37,672 bases of DNA from Candidatus Staskawiczbacteria bacterium (GCA_023245195.1 JAHFKU010000005.1:1-37672); one strand, 5' to 3'; shown: positions 1 through 7,473, counted from the first letter of the stretch. Numbers and translations: made by a program. The notes: generated by a model not told the origin, from the letters alone.

Positions 1-53
1 TCAAAGTAAATATAAATCTTATGAAAAATCCATTTTCAAATCAGTCAGGCGTT

Positions 54-88
54 AAAAGTCAAATGTTAAATGTCAAAGGTCAAATGTC
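54..88 (+). repeat. Heptanucleotide array at the pilin start
   Basis: Five tandem 7-nt words fit AAA-N-GT-Y: AAAAGTC, AAATGTT, AAATGTC, AAAGGTC, AAATGTC. The last word contains the ATG at 84, which is the probable start of the pilin gene. The same vocabulary recurs downstream of efp at 34316-34346. Confidence 0.85.
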
Positions 89-536
89 ACGAGCAGGTTT
101 TACTCTTCTAGAAATTCTACTCGTCGTTGCCGCTATCGCTATTTTAGCGGGCATTGTCATTTTGGCCATTAATCCGAGCAAACAATTAGGAGATACTCGA
201 AACGCCCAGCGCAAGGCCGATGTCAATACTATTTTAAATGCTATTTATCAATATACGATTGATAATAATGGAACTTTGCCAACGATTCCTACGGGTTCTT
301 GTGCCCTTGTTGCAGCTAATCAAGTTTGCAAAGCCGCCGCAACTGGGACTTGTTCTACCGGGGTTGCGCTTACGGTGTTGACCGCCAGTGAAAAATATTT
401 AACCAGTTTGCCGATTGATCCTACGGTTTCATCAACTGATGGTACCGGATATTATATTTCAAAAAGTGCCAACGGCCGAGTAACTCTTTGCGCCCCAAGT
501 GCCGAACAAGGTGCAACGATCAGTGTAACCAGATAA
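84..536 (+). CDS. Type IV pilin-like / pseudopilin protein
   Basis: A 150-aa protein with a class III (prepilin) signal. After MSRAG comes the FTLLEILLVVAAIAILAGIV helix, so a PilD-type peptidase would cut between G5 and F6, and the conserved Glu is at mature position +5. The hydrophobic N-terminal helix is followed by a short globular part with four Cys residues that could form disulfides. An in-frame ATG at 21 would add 21 residues, but that stretch is mostly a heptanucleotide array (54-88), so I prefer the ATG at 84. The family forms or nucleates pili or type II-like pseudopili on the outer face of the cytoplasmic membrane. Which subunit this is cannot be told. It lies upstream of the sensor kinase gene with a repeat element in between. 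Confidence 0.8.
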   Translation: MSRAGFTLLEILLVVAAIAILAGIVILAINPSKQLGDTRNAQRKADVNTILNAIYQYTIDNNGTLPTIPTGSCALVAANQVCKAAATGTCSTGVALTVLTASEKYLTSLPIDPTVSSTDGTGYYISKSANGRVTLCAPSAEQGATISVTR

Positions 537-591
537 TATAATGATTCGGTATTGTGCCGGTTTAAACCGAAATAAGTCTTTTGTTTGCATG

Positions 592-820
592 ACTTTAAGT
601 TACGAAATGCCTTCGCGGTATTTTTTCTAAATTTGCGGGCGGGGGTACCCTCTGGGTCCCGATAGAATTTTCAGGCTTAGCCAAAGGCTCCGGAGACGGG
701 GGTTCGGGCGAAGCCCGTAACCCTCGCGTCTTAACCTGAAAATTCTTGTGAATTCGCAGTCCAAATTTAGAAAAAAGACCCGAAACTTGCTTTTCCAAAG
801 GGCATTTCGTAACTCAAAGT
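592..820. repeat. Nested inverted-repeat element, copy 1
   Basis: A 229-bp element. Its left end ACTTTAAGTTACGAAATGCC matches the reverse complement of its right end (801-820) at 19 of 20 positions. Inner arms are TCTAAATTTG / CAAATTTAGA-like and AGAATTTTCAGG / CCTGAAAATTCT. The GC-rich centre (CTCCGGAGACGG, CGCGTCTTAACC) recurs in inverted order in copy 2 at 4004-4212. A third copy is at 11074-11247. The right end stops 11 bp before the kinase ATG. No coding capacity is seen, so it resembles a MITE. Confidence 0.85.
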
Positions 821-831
821 TGCATGAGCAT

Positions 832-2694
832 ATGACCATAAGTAAAAAACTGGGGTTTAGTTCTATTGTTATCACGCTTGCCGTTGCAATATTCTTGGGT
901 GCAAGCGTTTTTTTGGTGTACCAACTGCAGGCATCTCAAGAAAAACAGCAATTGAGCCAGAAAATTAATGATATGTCATTTCAAATGGCGCTTTTGCAAA
1001 GCGAATATTTGGCCCACCCCAGTGAACAACTTAAAGGCCAGTGGATGGATACTAAAGAAGTACAGACACGAATTCTAGACCAAGGCAAGCACTTATTTGT
1101 CTTACCAGAAGAAAAAGCGTTATTTGAAAAAACGAGCGCAGTCTTGCAAGATAGTACGGTACTTTTTGGAGAATTAGTCTACAATATTGATAATGGCTGG
1201 GATCAAGCCATGGTCAAAGAATTAAATGACCGGCTGACCGCCAATACTCAAACCCAGGTTTCAAATGCTCTTAATCTGGCGGAATTGGGGAGCAGAGAAG
1301 CTGCCGATGCCCTGCGGACACTAGAATTTGTGATCGTTGTTTTGGCGATTATTATTTTAGCCATTTTAATTGGGTCTTATGTGATGGTTCGGTCAATCAT
1401 TAAGTCTTTAAACTTGCTTGGCAAGGGTGCCAGGACCATTGCCGAAGGCAATCTTAGCTACAACCTTAACATAAAAAGCAAGGATGAAATCGGTCAATTG
1501 GCGGAAGCGTTTAATACGATGGCGGTTAAATTGGAATCGTTTTATTCTGGTTTAGAAGAAAAAATCGCAGAACGTACCATTGAATTGGAAGCTGAAAAAG
1601 CCAAAGCCGAAGCTATTTTATTAAGCATTGCCGATGGTTTGGTGGCGTTGGATTTGCAGGGAAGGATTATGTTAGTAAATAAAGGTTTTGAAAATATGCT
1701 GGGCTGGAAAGAAGAAGAAATGCTGGGTAAAAAGTTAGTTGATGCGATGCCGCTCTTAAACGAAGCGGGCAAAGTTATTCCAGAATCTCAGAAAGTTTTG
1801 ACCAAAGTCCTTTTGGGTACTACAGCCATGGTGAAAGATATCCCTAATACCCAGTATTTTTATAAGAAAAAAGATGGATCGTTGTTATTGGTTACTTTTA
1901 ACGCCGCTCCCATTATGCTTGGCAAAAAGATTATCGGAGCGGTAGCGGTTTTCCGCGATGTAACCAAAGAAAAAGAAATTGATAAAGCTAAAACAGAATT
2001 CGTGTCTCTTGCTTCTCATCAGCTTCGCACACCCCTTTCCACGATTAATTGGTATACAGAAATGCTGCTTGCGGGAGACGCCGGCAAACTAAAAGATAAG
2101 CAAAAAGAGTATCTTAGCGAAATTTATACCGGCAACCAGCGGATGGTGGAATTGGTTGATGCGCTTTTGAGCGTTTCGCGCCTTGAACTGGGAACCTTTA
2201 TGGTAGAACCAGAACAAACCAATATTACTGAATTGATAGAAAGTGAAATCAACGAACAAAAGCCGCAAATTGAAAAACGGCAGATAAAAGTTTCTTCTTC
2301 TTTCCAGGAAAATAATTTTACCGTAAAAACTGATCCTAAATTGTTGCGCATGATTATTCAAAATCTATTGTCAAACGCCGTTAAATACACTCCCATTGGC
2401 GGTGAAGTAAAAACCGAAGTGACCTTTTCAAAGCTAAGGGGCAATATGCTAGACGCTTTAATTAAAATTTCTGATACCGGCTATGGCATACCCGATAATC
2501 AAAAAGATAAAATATTTTCCAAGCTTTTTCGAGCAGATAATGTGAGAGAAAAAGATACTGAAGGAACTGGTTTAGGCCTTTATATTGTAAGATTGATTAT
2601 TGAGCATTCTGGTGGTAAAATATGGTTTGAATCACAGGAAAATAAAGGCACGACGTTTTACCTTACACTACCTTTAGAAGTGGTATCAAAGTAA
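832..2694 (+). CDS. Membrane sensor histidine kinase (HAMP-PAS-HisKA-HATPase)
   Basis: A 620-aa kinase. TM1 is at about 9-31, an extracytoplasmic helical sensor at 32-165, TM2 at about 166-188, HAMP at 190-240, a PAS domain at about 255-375 (SIADGLVALD start), the HisKA H-box ASHQLRTPL with phospho-acceptor His396, and a HATPase_c domain at about 500-615 (N-box NLLSNAVKYTP, G1 DTGYGIP, G2 GTGLGLYIV). All catalytic boxes are intact. The reading frame is open upstream to 748, but that part is repeat element copy 1, so the ATG at 832 (MTISKKLGF) is chosen. It is followed by three receiver-only proteins that are its likely partners. The signal sensed is unknown. Confidence 0.93.
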   Translation: MTISKKLGFSSIVITLAVAIFLGASVFLVYQLQASQEKQQLSQKINDMSFQMALLQSEYLAHPSEQLKGQWMDTKEVQTRILDQGKHLFVLPEEKALFEKTSAVLQDSTVLFGELVYNIDNGWDQAMVKELNDRLTANTQTQVSNALNLAELGSREAADALRTLEFVIVVLAIIILAILIGSYVMVRSIIKSLNLLGKGARTIAEGNLSYNLNIKSKDEIGQLAEAFNTMAVKLESFYSGLEEKIAERTIELEAEKAKAEAILLSIADGLVALDLQGRIMLVNKGFENMLGWKEEEMLGKKLVDAMPLLNEAGKVIPESQKVLTKVLLGTTAMVKDIPNTQYFYKKKDGSLLLVTFNAAPIMLGKKIIGAVAVFRDVTKEKEIDKAKTEFVSLASHQLRTPLSTINWYTEMLLAGDAGKLKDKQKEYLSEIYTGNQRMVELVDALLSVSRLELGTFMVEPEQTNITELIESEINEQKPQIEKRQIKVSSSFQENNFTVKTDPKLLRMIIQNLLSNAVKYTPIGGEVKTEVTFSKLRGNMLDALIKISDTGYGIPDNQKDKIFSKLFRADNVREKDTEGTGLGLYIVRLIIEHSGGKIWFESQENKGTTFYLTLPLEVVSK

Positions 2695-2724
2695 TCTAAA
2701 TGCTCTTTATTAATTATTCTAAGG

Positions 2725-2733
2725 TGGTATAAT
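2725..2733 (+). promoter_or_regulatory. Extended -10 promoter for the receiver genes
   Basis: TGG-TATAAT is an extended -10 (TGn plus consensus hexamer at 2728-2733) in the gap after the kinase. No good -35 is seen. It gives a leader of about 30 nt to the ATG at 2771. Confidence 0.55.
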
Positions 2734-2770
2734 AGTCCAAAGGTAGTAATATTAATTTATTAAATATTAT

Positions 2771-3154
2771 ATGTCTCACACTGCAGAAAACAAAAAAGTG
2801 TTAATTGTTGAAGATGAGCGGCCCATGCGCGAAGCGCTTTGCAATAAATTCAAGCAAGAACATTTTAATGTGTTTGAAGCTAAAAATGGGGAAGAGGGGC
2901 TCAAAGTTGCCCTGCAAGAGCATCCTGACATGATTTTACTTGATATTATCATGCCGGTCATGGACGGCATGGCGATGCTTGAAAAGTTACGCTTGGACTT
3001 TTGGGGTAAAACCGCCAATGTCATCATGCTTACCAACATTGATAATAAAAGCAACATTACCGAAGCCATGCAAAAAGGAGTTTTGCAGTTTTTGGTAAAA
3101 AGCGATTGGAAAATAGAAGAAGTCTTGCATATCGTACAAGAAAAGTTAAAATAG
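2771..3154 (+). CDS. Single-domain response regulator (receiver) 1
   Basis: A 127-aa protein that is one complete receiver domain. It has the acidic pair E14-D15 (LIVEDE), phospho-acceptor D58 in MILLDIIMPVMDG, a Thr in the VIMLTN strand, and the conserved Lys in FLVKSDW. There is no output domain, so it must act by protein-protein contact or as a phosphate relay or sink. It has its own extended -10, and its closest relative here is the receiver at 3626 (both have AKNGEEGL and LLDIIMP), which suggests a local duplication. Receiver 2 starts 11 nt downstream. Confidence 0.93.
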   Translation: MSHTAENKKVLIVEDERPMREALCNKFKQEHFNVFEAKNGEEGLKVALQEHPDMILLDIIMPVMDGMAMLEKLRLDFWGKTANVIMLTNIDNKSNITEAMQKGVLQFLVKSDWKIEEVLHIVQEKLK

Positions 3155-3165
3155 CACGGCAATAT

Positions 3166-3570
3166 ATGACTAACAAGGCTAAAAATCAAAAGACGATATT
3201 GATTGTTGAAGATGAGCGTCCCTTGCTTGAGGCGATTAAATCTAAACTTGAGCAAAACGGCTTTGATGTAGTTACGGCTCGGACGGTAGAGCAAGCCATT
3301 GATTATCTTGAAACGATAAAGAAAATTGATGTCATTTGGCTTGATCACTATCTGTTGGGCAAGGGAAATGGTCTTGATTTTGTGGTTAAGCTTAAGGGTG
3401 ATAAAAAATGGAACAATATCCCTATTTTTTTGGTTTCTAATACCGCCAGTTCTGCCAAAGTACAGACTTACATCAGGCTCGGAGTCAATAAATACTACGT
3501 AAAAGCCGAACACCGGCTGGATAAAATCATAGAAGAAATGAAATCTTTTTTAGATAATCCAAATAGCTAA
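3166..3570 (+). CDS. Single-domain response regulator (receiver) 2, divergent
   Basis: A 134-aa receiver-only protein. The acidic pair is in LIVEDERP and the phospho-acceptor is D60 in VIWLDHYLLGKGNG. That loop has HYLLGKGNG where siblings have IIMPxMDG, so the usual Pro after the phospho-Asp is missing. The Lys is in YYVKAE and a Ser in FLVSN takes the Thr/Ser place. The ATG at 3166 is preferred over an upstream in-frame ATG at 3106, which lies inside receiver 1. Co-transcribed with receiver 1. It may respond to the same kinase with different output specificity (inference). Confidence 0.9.
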   Translation: MTNKAKNQKTILIVEDERPLLEAIKSKLEQNGFDVVTARTVEQAIDYLETIKKIDVIWLDHYLLGKGNGLDFVVKLKGDKKWNNIPIFLVSNTASSAKVQTYIRLGVNKYYVKAEHRLDKIIEEMKSFLDNPNS

Positions 3571-3591
3571 AAACGTGGATCTTAAACCTAG

Positions 3592-3617
3592 CTTCAAACC
3601 CAGGTTTGAAGGTTTTT
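3592..3617 (+). terminator. Possible intrinsic terminator after receiver 2
   Basis: CTTCAAAC-CCAG-GTTTGAAG is a perfect stem followed by GTTTTT. It sits only 9 nt before the next ATG, so it could equally be a leader hairpin of receiver 3. Confidence 0.5.
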
Positions 3618-3625
3618 GAAAAATT

Positions 3626-4012
3626 ATGACGGTGCCCAAAGAAGGTAAAATTTTAATTATAGAAGACGAAGTTTCTTTGCTTAATATATTAACTGATAAG
3701 CTTACCCGCGAAGGTTTCTTGGTGGTTCAGGCAAAAAATGGAGAAGAGGGGCTAGAAGTCGCCCTGCGTGAACATCCAGACCTTATGCTGTTGGATATTA
3801 TTATGCCAAAAATGGATGGCATAGCCATGCTCAAAGAATTACAACAAGACGAATGGGGTAAAAACGCCAAAGTCATTATTTTCTCAAATTTGAGTGAAAA
3901 TGAAAAAATAGATAAAGCTCTTGGGTCTGGTTCTTATGAATATCTGATTAAGGCAGACTGGAAAATAGGGGATGTGGTCACTAAAATCCGCAAGATTCTT
4001 TCCAAACTGTGA
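3626..4012 (+). CDS. Single-domain response regulator (receiver) 3
   Basis: A 128-aa receiver-only protein with LIIEDE, phospho-acceptor D57 (LMLLDIIMPKMDG), a Ser in VIIFSN and a Lys in YLIKADW. It resembles receiver 1 throughout (AKNGEEGLEVALREHPD). The last codons (CTG TGA) lie inside the left end of repeat element copy 2, so the element supplies the stop codon. No DNA-binding or enzymatic output domain is present. It completes the kinase plus three-receiver cluster. Confidence 0.92.
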   Translation: MTVPKEGKILIIEDEVSLLNILTDKLTREGFLVVQAKNGEEGLEVALREHPDLMLLDIIMPKMDGIAMLKELQQDEWGKNAKVIIFSNLSENEKIDKALGSGSYEYLIKADWKIGDVVTKIRKILSKL

Positions 4013-4212
4013 ATTACGAAATGCCCGTTTTAAACCGCTCTTTTGGTCTTTTATCCAAATTTGGGCTATAAATTTGCTATAATTCTTCGGTTAAGACGCG
4101 AGGCGCGAAGCGCCCCGTCTCCGGATGCGTTGCATAAGCCTCAGAATTCTATCAAATTTCTATCTCCAAATTTGGACGAAGTACCACGAAGGCATTTCGT
4201 GATTCACAGTTT
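4004..4212. repeat. Nested inverted-repeat element, copy 2
   Basis: A 209-bp element. The left end is a 22-bp arm reading AAACTGTGAATTACGAAATG plus CC, and the right end (4191-4212) is its reverse complement with one mismatch. Inner arms are TATCCAAATTTGG / CCAAATTTGGA and ATAATTCT / AGAATTCTAT. The core GGTTAAGACGCGAGG with CCCCGTCTCCGGA is shared with copy 1 in the opposite orientation. The left end overlaps the stop codon of receiver 3. Confidence 0.87.
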
Positions 4213-4238
4213 CTAAAAACCATTAAATTTATTCAAAA

Positions 4239-4272
4239 ACGCCAAGCATAGAATTATGCTTGGCGTTTTTTT
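4239..4272 (+). terminator. Strong intrinsic terminator of the kinase/receiver cluster
   Basis: ACGCCAAGCATA / TATGCTTGGCGT stem (12 bp, 3-nt loop) followed by eight T residues. Confidence 0.92.
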
Positions 4273-4288
4273 CTTCCTTGATTTGAAA

Positions 4289-4309
4289 GCATTTCGTAAT
4301 TCAGAGTAA
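4289..4309. repeat. Solitary end of the nested inverted-repeat family
   Basis: AGCATTTCGTAATTCAGAGT matches the right end of the element family (GGCATTTCGTGATTCAAAGT-like), but no partner left end is found nearby. It is a remnant or a recombination product. The first bases of the window (TCAAAGT) may be another such end. Confidence 0.55.
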
Positions 4310-4316
4310 TTTAAGG

Positions 4317-4388
4317 TACAATAAAAACACGGGGTTCTTTGACAATGACCATAATTTTTAACGCGTCATTTCCCTAACTTTAGGAGGA
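4317..4388 (+). promoter_or_regulatory. Leader of the desaturase gene with Shine-Dalgarno site
   Basis: A possible -10 TACAAT lies at 4317-4322 with no clear -35. A perfect AGGAGG at 4382-4387 precedes the GTG at 4395 by 7 nt and decides that start. Confidence 0.5.
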
Positions 4389-4394
4389 TTTGCT

Positions 4395-5255
4395 GTGGCA
4401 ACACTCTTTGCTTCAAAAAATAAGATATTTTTTGTGGGACTTCACGCCCTCGTGTTTACGGTTTTGCTAGTTCCTTTTCCTACCTGGGTATCTTTATTGC
4501 TCTGTATTGGTTTTTACTGCATAAGAATGTTCGGGCTTACCGCTGGTTATCATAGGGGATTGGCTCATAAATCATATGAAACATCTCGTTGGTTTCAATT
4601 TTGTATTGATTGGTGGGGATGTGCCGCAATGCAAAAAGGCCCGCTTTGGTGGGCCGAGCAACACCGGCGTCATCACCGATATTCTGATCAAGAAGGCGAT
4701 CCTCATTCACCGGTTGTGAGTACCACGAGTTTTTTTGCGAAGTTGCGCGGTTTTTTTTGGGCGCAGATGGGATGGGTGTTGGCCGATAAAAACGATAAAA
4801 ATTTGTCCCGAGTCCAGGATCTTGCTAAGTTTCCGGAATTGCGCATGTTAAATCGGTTTCACTGGATGCCGGGCTTGTGTTTAATCCCGATATGTTATGC
4901 CATTGATGGGTGGAGTGGAGTAGTCTATGGATTTGTGGTCAGTACGGTAGTTTTGTACCACGGGACATTTTCCGTAAATTCATTCTGCCATATTTTCGGC
5001 ACCAGGCGGTTTAACACAAAAGACCAAAGCCGGAATAATTGGTGGGTAGCTATATTCACTTTGGGTGAAGGCTGGCACAACAACCATCATCACCAGCAGA
5101 GAAGCGCGCGCCAGGGATTTATGTGGTGGGAATATGATATAAGTTATTACGTTTTGTGGCTTTTGTCCAAGCTAGGGTTGGTGTGGAATTTGCACCAACC
5201 TCGTCTGGAAACAATAGAAGACGAAACAAAAGAAGATTTGATCATGACTGGTTGA
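4395..5255 (+). CDS. Membrane acyl-CoA / acyl-lipid fatty acid desaturase
   Basis: A 286-aa integral membrane di-iron desaturase of the stearoyl-CoA (delta-9) type. The three His boxes are visible: HRGLAH after GLTAGY, HRRHH in the loop before GDPHSP, and HNNHH after GEGW. Two hydrophobic hairpins surround them (about 12-45 and 150-185). The family inserts a cis double bond into saturated acyl chains using O2 and an electron donor. It starts at a GTG behind a perfect AGGAGG and ends at its own terminator, so it is a monocistronic cassette. No lipid synthesis gene is nearby, so it may act on acquired lipids (inference). Confidence 0.9.
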   Translation: MATLFASKNKIFFVGLHALVFTVLLVPFPTWVSLLLCIGFYCIRMFGLTAGYHRGLAHKSYETSRWFQFCIDWWGCAAMQKGPLWWAEQHRRHHRYSDQEGDPHSPVVSTTSFFAKLRGFFWAQMGWVLADKNDKNLSRVQDLAKFPELRMLNRFHWMPGLCLIPICYAIDGWSGVVYGFVVSTVVLYHGTFSVNSFCHIFGTRRFNTKDQSRNNWWVAIFTLGEGWHNNHHHQQRSARQGFMWWEYDISYYVLWLLSKLGLVWNLHQPRLETIEDETKEDLIMTG

Positions 5256-5264
5256 TTCTTCGTA

Positions 5265-5295
5265 AACTCCCTGAAAGTTAGGGAGTTCTTTTTTT
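5265..5295 (+). terminator. Intrinsic terminator of the desaturase gene
   Basis: AACTCCCT / AGGGAGTT stem with a 7-nt loop, followed by CTTTTTTT. Confidence 0.9.
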
Positions 5296-5324
5296 AGTTT
5301 TTTTAAAAAAGCAAAATCCCCCCA

Positions 5325-5378
5325 AAATAAACGATACCCTAAAATGTAAAGCTTTACATTTTAGGGTATCGTTTATTT
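5325..5378. repeat. 54-bp perfect loop-less palindrome
   Basis: Two 27-bp arms meet without a loop at AAAG|CTTT (5351/5352). Outside an extra A on the left, CCC (5321-5323) and GGG (5379-5381) extend it. It ends 4 bp before the -35 of the lipoprotein promoter, so it could be an operator, a cruciform, or an upstream terminator remnant. Confidence 0.9.
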
Positions 5379-5382
5379 GGGC

Positions 5383-5411
5383 TTGACAGGGTACTACTTA
5401 TATGATACAAT
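5383..5411 (+). promoter_or_regulatory. Consensus promoter of the lipoprotein gene
   Basis: TTGACA (5383-5388), a 17-bp spacer, then TACAAT (5406-5411). The transcript would carry a leader of about 62 nt. Confidence 0.85.
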
Positions 5412-5480
5412 GAACAGTAGAAGGGTGGGGAGTGTTTCTTCATCTAACTTAACAACCAGATCCCCAAGAGGAGTCTTCAG

Positions 5481-6125
5481 ATGCGTAACTCTATCGTGCT
5501 GGTCTGCGTCGCCATCGCCATGTTCGGGGTGGGCGCCGTCAGTGGCTGCAGTTGCTCGGGTTCTTCCAGCGCCAAGGACAAGGACGAGAAGAAGCCCGAG
5601 GAGCAGAAGGCCTGGACCGAGAGTCAGATCAAGACTCTGTTGGTTGAACAGCAAAAGGAAGTCGTCATCCACCGCAATCAAATGGTGGAGGAAGCCAAGA
5701 CAATGATCGCAAAGGAGAGGGCCGAGGCGAACGCCAAGATCACTGCCGATGAAAAGGCCCTCAAGACCGCCAAGGACGAAGTGAATGCCGAAATTGGCAA
5801 GAAGGTTAAGGCTGAGGTGGCACAGATTGTCAAGGAAGACAAGACTATCGCCAAGCTTCAGCAAGACCTGGAAAGGCAGATTCTGGAGGTTAATAGGGAG
5901 AAAGAGGCTTTGTCCAAGGCAAAGGAGGCCTTGGACAAGAAAAAACAGACTGACCAAGAAGAGTTGGTCAGAACCAAGAAGGCCCAAGAGGAGGCCCTTA
6001 AGACTAAGCTGGCCATCGCTGACCTCGCGATCGAGATGGCCAATCTCGATATTGCCGGCCTCTATCAAAAGGCGAACGATCAGAGGAAAAAGATCCTCGA
6101 TGCAGTTCGTACGATGCGAAAGTAG
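5481..6125 (+). CDS. Coiled-coil lipoprotein, function unknown
   Basis: A 214-aa predicted lipoprotein. A hydrophobic signal (residues 4-21) ends in the lipobox VSGC, so Cys23 would be lipidated. A Ser/Lys/Glu-rich linker follows, then from about residue 45 an almost uninterrupted Lys/Glu/Ala-rich helix that should form a long coiled coil. No enzymatic motif is seen. AAGAGGAG at 5466-5473 is a good Shine-Dalgarno site and fixes the start. Base use differs sharply from neighbours: Lys is mostly AAG, and GTC, GCC and CTC are common, while flanking genes prefer AAA and AT-ending codons. Own promoter and terminator make it a self-contained unit, perhaps acquired or very highly expressed. Confidence 0.8.
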   Translation: MRNSIVLVCVAIAMFGVGAVSGCSCSGSSSAKDKDEKKPEEQKAWTESQIKTLLVEQQKEVVIHRNQMVEEAKTMIAKERAEANAKITADEKALKTAKDEVNAEIGKKVKAEVAQIVKEDKTIAKLQQDLERQILEVNREKEALSKAKEALDKKKQTDQEELVRTKKAQEEALKTKLAIADLAIEMANLDIAGLYQKANDQRKKILDAVRTMRK

Positions 6126-6151
6126 CTCGATTCTCGGATCGCGCTGCAAGA

Positions 6152-6205
6152 CCGGGTGCAGTATTGTATCTGGCGGAGCCGGTTGCAGTATTGTACCCGG
6201 CAGAT
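6152..6205 (+). repeat. Two 27-nt imperfect direct repeats after the lipoprotein gene
   Basis: The units at 6152 and 6179 share TGCAGTATTGTA flanked by CCGG-type ends. CCGGGT of the first can also pair with ACCCGG of the second. They lie between the stop codon and the terminator. Confidence 0.65.
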
Positions 6206-6260
6206 CCCCGCGAGAAGATGTTTCCACCTGGAAACTTCTTTCTCGCGGGGTTATTTTTTT
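6206..6260 (+). terminator. Intrinsic terminator of the lipoprotein gene
   Basis: A long stem: CCCCGCGAGAAG pairs with CTTTCTCGCGGGG, with an inner GTTTCC / GGAAAC, followed by TTATTTTTTT. The T tract overlaps the -35 box of the tRNA-Trp promoter. Confidence 0.9.
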
Positions 6261-6287
6261 GACAGAAAGCTAAAATTTTAATATTAT
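6259..6287 (+). promoter_or_regulatory. Promoter of tRNA-Trp
   Basis: TTGACA (6259-6264), a 17-bp spacer and TATTAT (6282-6287). The mature tRNA starts 9 nt later, so it has almost no 5' leader. Confidence 0.85.
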
Positions 6288-6295
6288 CCATATAT

Positions 6296-6366
6296 AGGGG
6301 CGTGGTGAAATGGTATCATATCGGTCTCCAAAACCGTTGGTCCAGGTCCGATTCCTGGCGCCCCTG
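6296..6366 (+). tRNA. tRNA-Trp (anticodon CCA)
   Basis: Cloverleaf read by eye: acceptor AGGGGCG / CGCCCCT, D stem GTGA / TCAT, anticodon loop CTCCAAA (CCA, Trp), T stem CCAGG / CCTGG, discriminator G. CCA is not encoded (CCT follows). The first anticodon-stem pair (27-43) is T-T. The T loop is TCCGATT, so position 55 is C instead of the nearly universal U (pseudouridine 55). Confidence 0.9.
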
Positions 6367-6410
6367 CCTTCGCTCGCCGAAGCGGCGAGCTACGGCAGGC
6401 AAAGCCTGCC
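6366..6410. repeat. Double GC-rich hairpin after tRNA-Trp
   Basis: GCTCGCCG-AAG-CGGCGAGC (6372-6390), then GGCAGGC-AAA-GCCTGCC (6394-6410). No T tract follows, so it is not a classical terminator. Its GC-rich style resembles the palindromes found in frame in several genes here. Confidence 0.75.
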
Positions 6411-6453
6411 AAGCACAATTCTGTACGTTTATTATGCGACAAATAATACGCTT

Positions 6454-7449
6454 ATGAACATAAATCTTAAAAACAAACTACTCATCGCTTTTTTTATTGC
6501 GGTTTTTTTAGTGTTTACGTGGGAAGCATATCTTCCCAAGTCTTTTGGCCAAAAGCCAACTTCAATATATGTTGTGCAGAAAGGCTGGGGATATAAAGAT
6601 ATCGCACGAGACTTAAAAAAACAGGGGATTATCAAAAGTGCTTATTTTTTTAATCTCTATGCCGTCATGTTTGGCGGTTATAACAAATTACAAGCTGGCA
6701 GATATGATTTGTCTGAATCAATGCCCCTTGCCCAGATTATAAAAAAAATGGCTACCGGAGACGTGGCTAAAAATACCATTACCTTAATTGAAGGCTGGAA
6801 TATGCAGGATATTGCTCTGTATCTTGAAAATAAGGGCATAGCTTCTAAGAAAGATTTTCTTGATGCTAGCCAAAAAGATTGGAGCCAAGAGTATGATTTT
6901 TTACGCGACAAGCCCAAAAACGCCACTTTGGAAGGGTATATTTTTCCCGATACCTATGAAGTCTACCAAAACCAAGACATTCAAGAAATATTGAAAAATA
7001 TCCTCTCGCATTTTGATAAAAAATTAACGCCCGAATTGAGGCAAGAAATTACCAATCGCCATAAATCCGTGTTCCAAATAATTACTATGGCTTCCATGAT
7101 TGAAAAAGAAGTCCAAACGCCTGAAGATAAAAAAATAGTTGCCGGAATACTCTGGAAACGAATAGAAAACGGGATGCCGCTGCAAATTGATGCTACGATT
7201 AACTATATCACCGGGAACGCAACCATTACTCAAAAAGACAAAGAAATAGATTCTGCTTACAATACTTACAAATATTACGGTCTGCCCAAAGGACCCATTG
7301 CCAACCCGGGGTTGGACAGTATTTTGGCGGCCATCTATCCCCAAAAAACTGATTATTGGTATTATCTTTCAGCCAATGAAACCGGCAAAACCATTTTTAG
7401 CAAAACCCTGCAAGAACACCAGGCCGCGGCGGAAAAATACTTAAGATAG
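6454..7449 (+). CDS. mltG: Endolytic peptidoglycan transglycosylase MltG (YceG)
   Basis: A 331-aa protein with one N-terminal TM helix (about 8-25), a LysM-like region, and the YceG catalytic domain. Family signatures are LEGYIFPDTYEV, MASMIEKE with the predicted catalytic Glu217, and YNTYKYYGLPKGPIANPG near the end. MltG cleaves nascent glycan strands at the outer face of the membrane and so ends glycan polymerisation. The reading frame is open upstream into tRNA-Trp, so the ATG at 6454 (MNINLKNKLL), just before the membrane anchor, is the supported start. No Shine-Dalgarno site is seen. It may be read through from the tRNA promoter (inference). Confidence 0.93.
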   Translation: MNINLKNKLLIAFFIAVFLVFTWEAYLPKSFGQKPTSIYVVQKGWGYKDIARDLKKQGIIKSAYFFNLYAVMFGGYNKLQAGRYDLSESMPLAQIIKKMATGDVAKNTITLIEGWNMQDIALYLENKGIASKKDFLDASQKDWSQEYDFLRDKPKNATLEGYIFPDTYEVYQNQDIQEILKNILSHFDKKLTPELRQEITNRHKSVFQIITMASMIEKEVQTPEDKKIVAGILWKRIENGMPLQIDATINYITGNATITQKDKEIDSAYNTYKYYGLPKGPIANPGLDSILAAIYPQKTDYWYYLSANETGKTIFSKTLQEHQAAAEKYLR

Positions 7450-7473
7450 GATTTAAATAATTTTGAATAAGAT

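Noticed and set aside
748-831. N-terminal extension of the histidine kinase
   Set aside because: The extra 28 codons are the right half of a repeat element; the TM helix normally found at the start follows the ATG at 832.
2776-3513. Minus-strand open frame across receivers 1 and 2
   Set aside because: It lies fully opposite two clear receiver domains and has no recognisable features.
4339-4344. TTGACA upstream of the desaturase as a -35 box
   Set aside because: No -10-like hexamer occurs at 16-18 bp downstream.
5394-6227. Long minus-strand open frame (277 codons) opposite the lipoprotein gene
   Set aside because: It mirrors the GC-rich third positions of the lipoprotein gene, is Leu-rich without a fold signature, and has no promoter or ribosome binding site, while the plus-strand gene has all signals.
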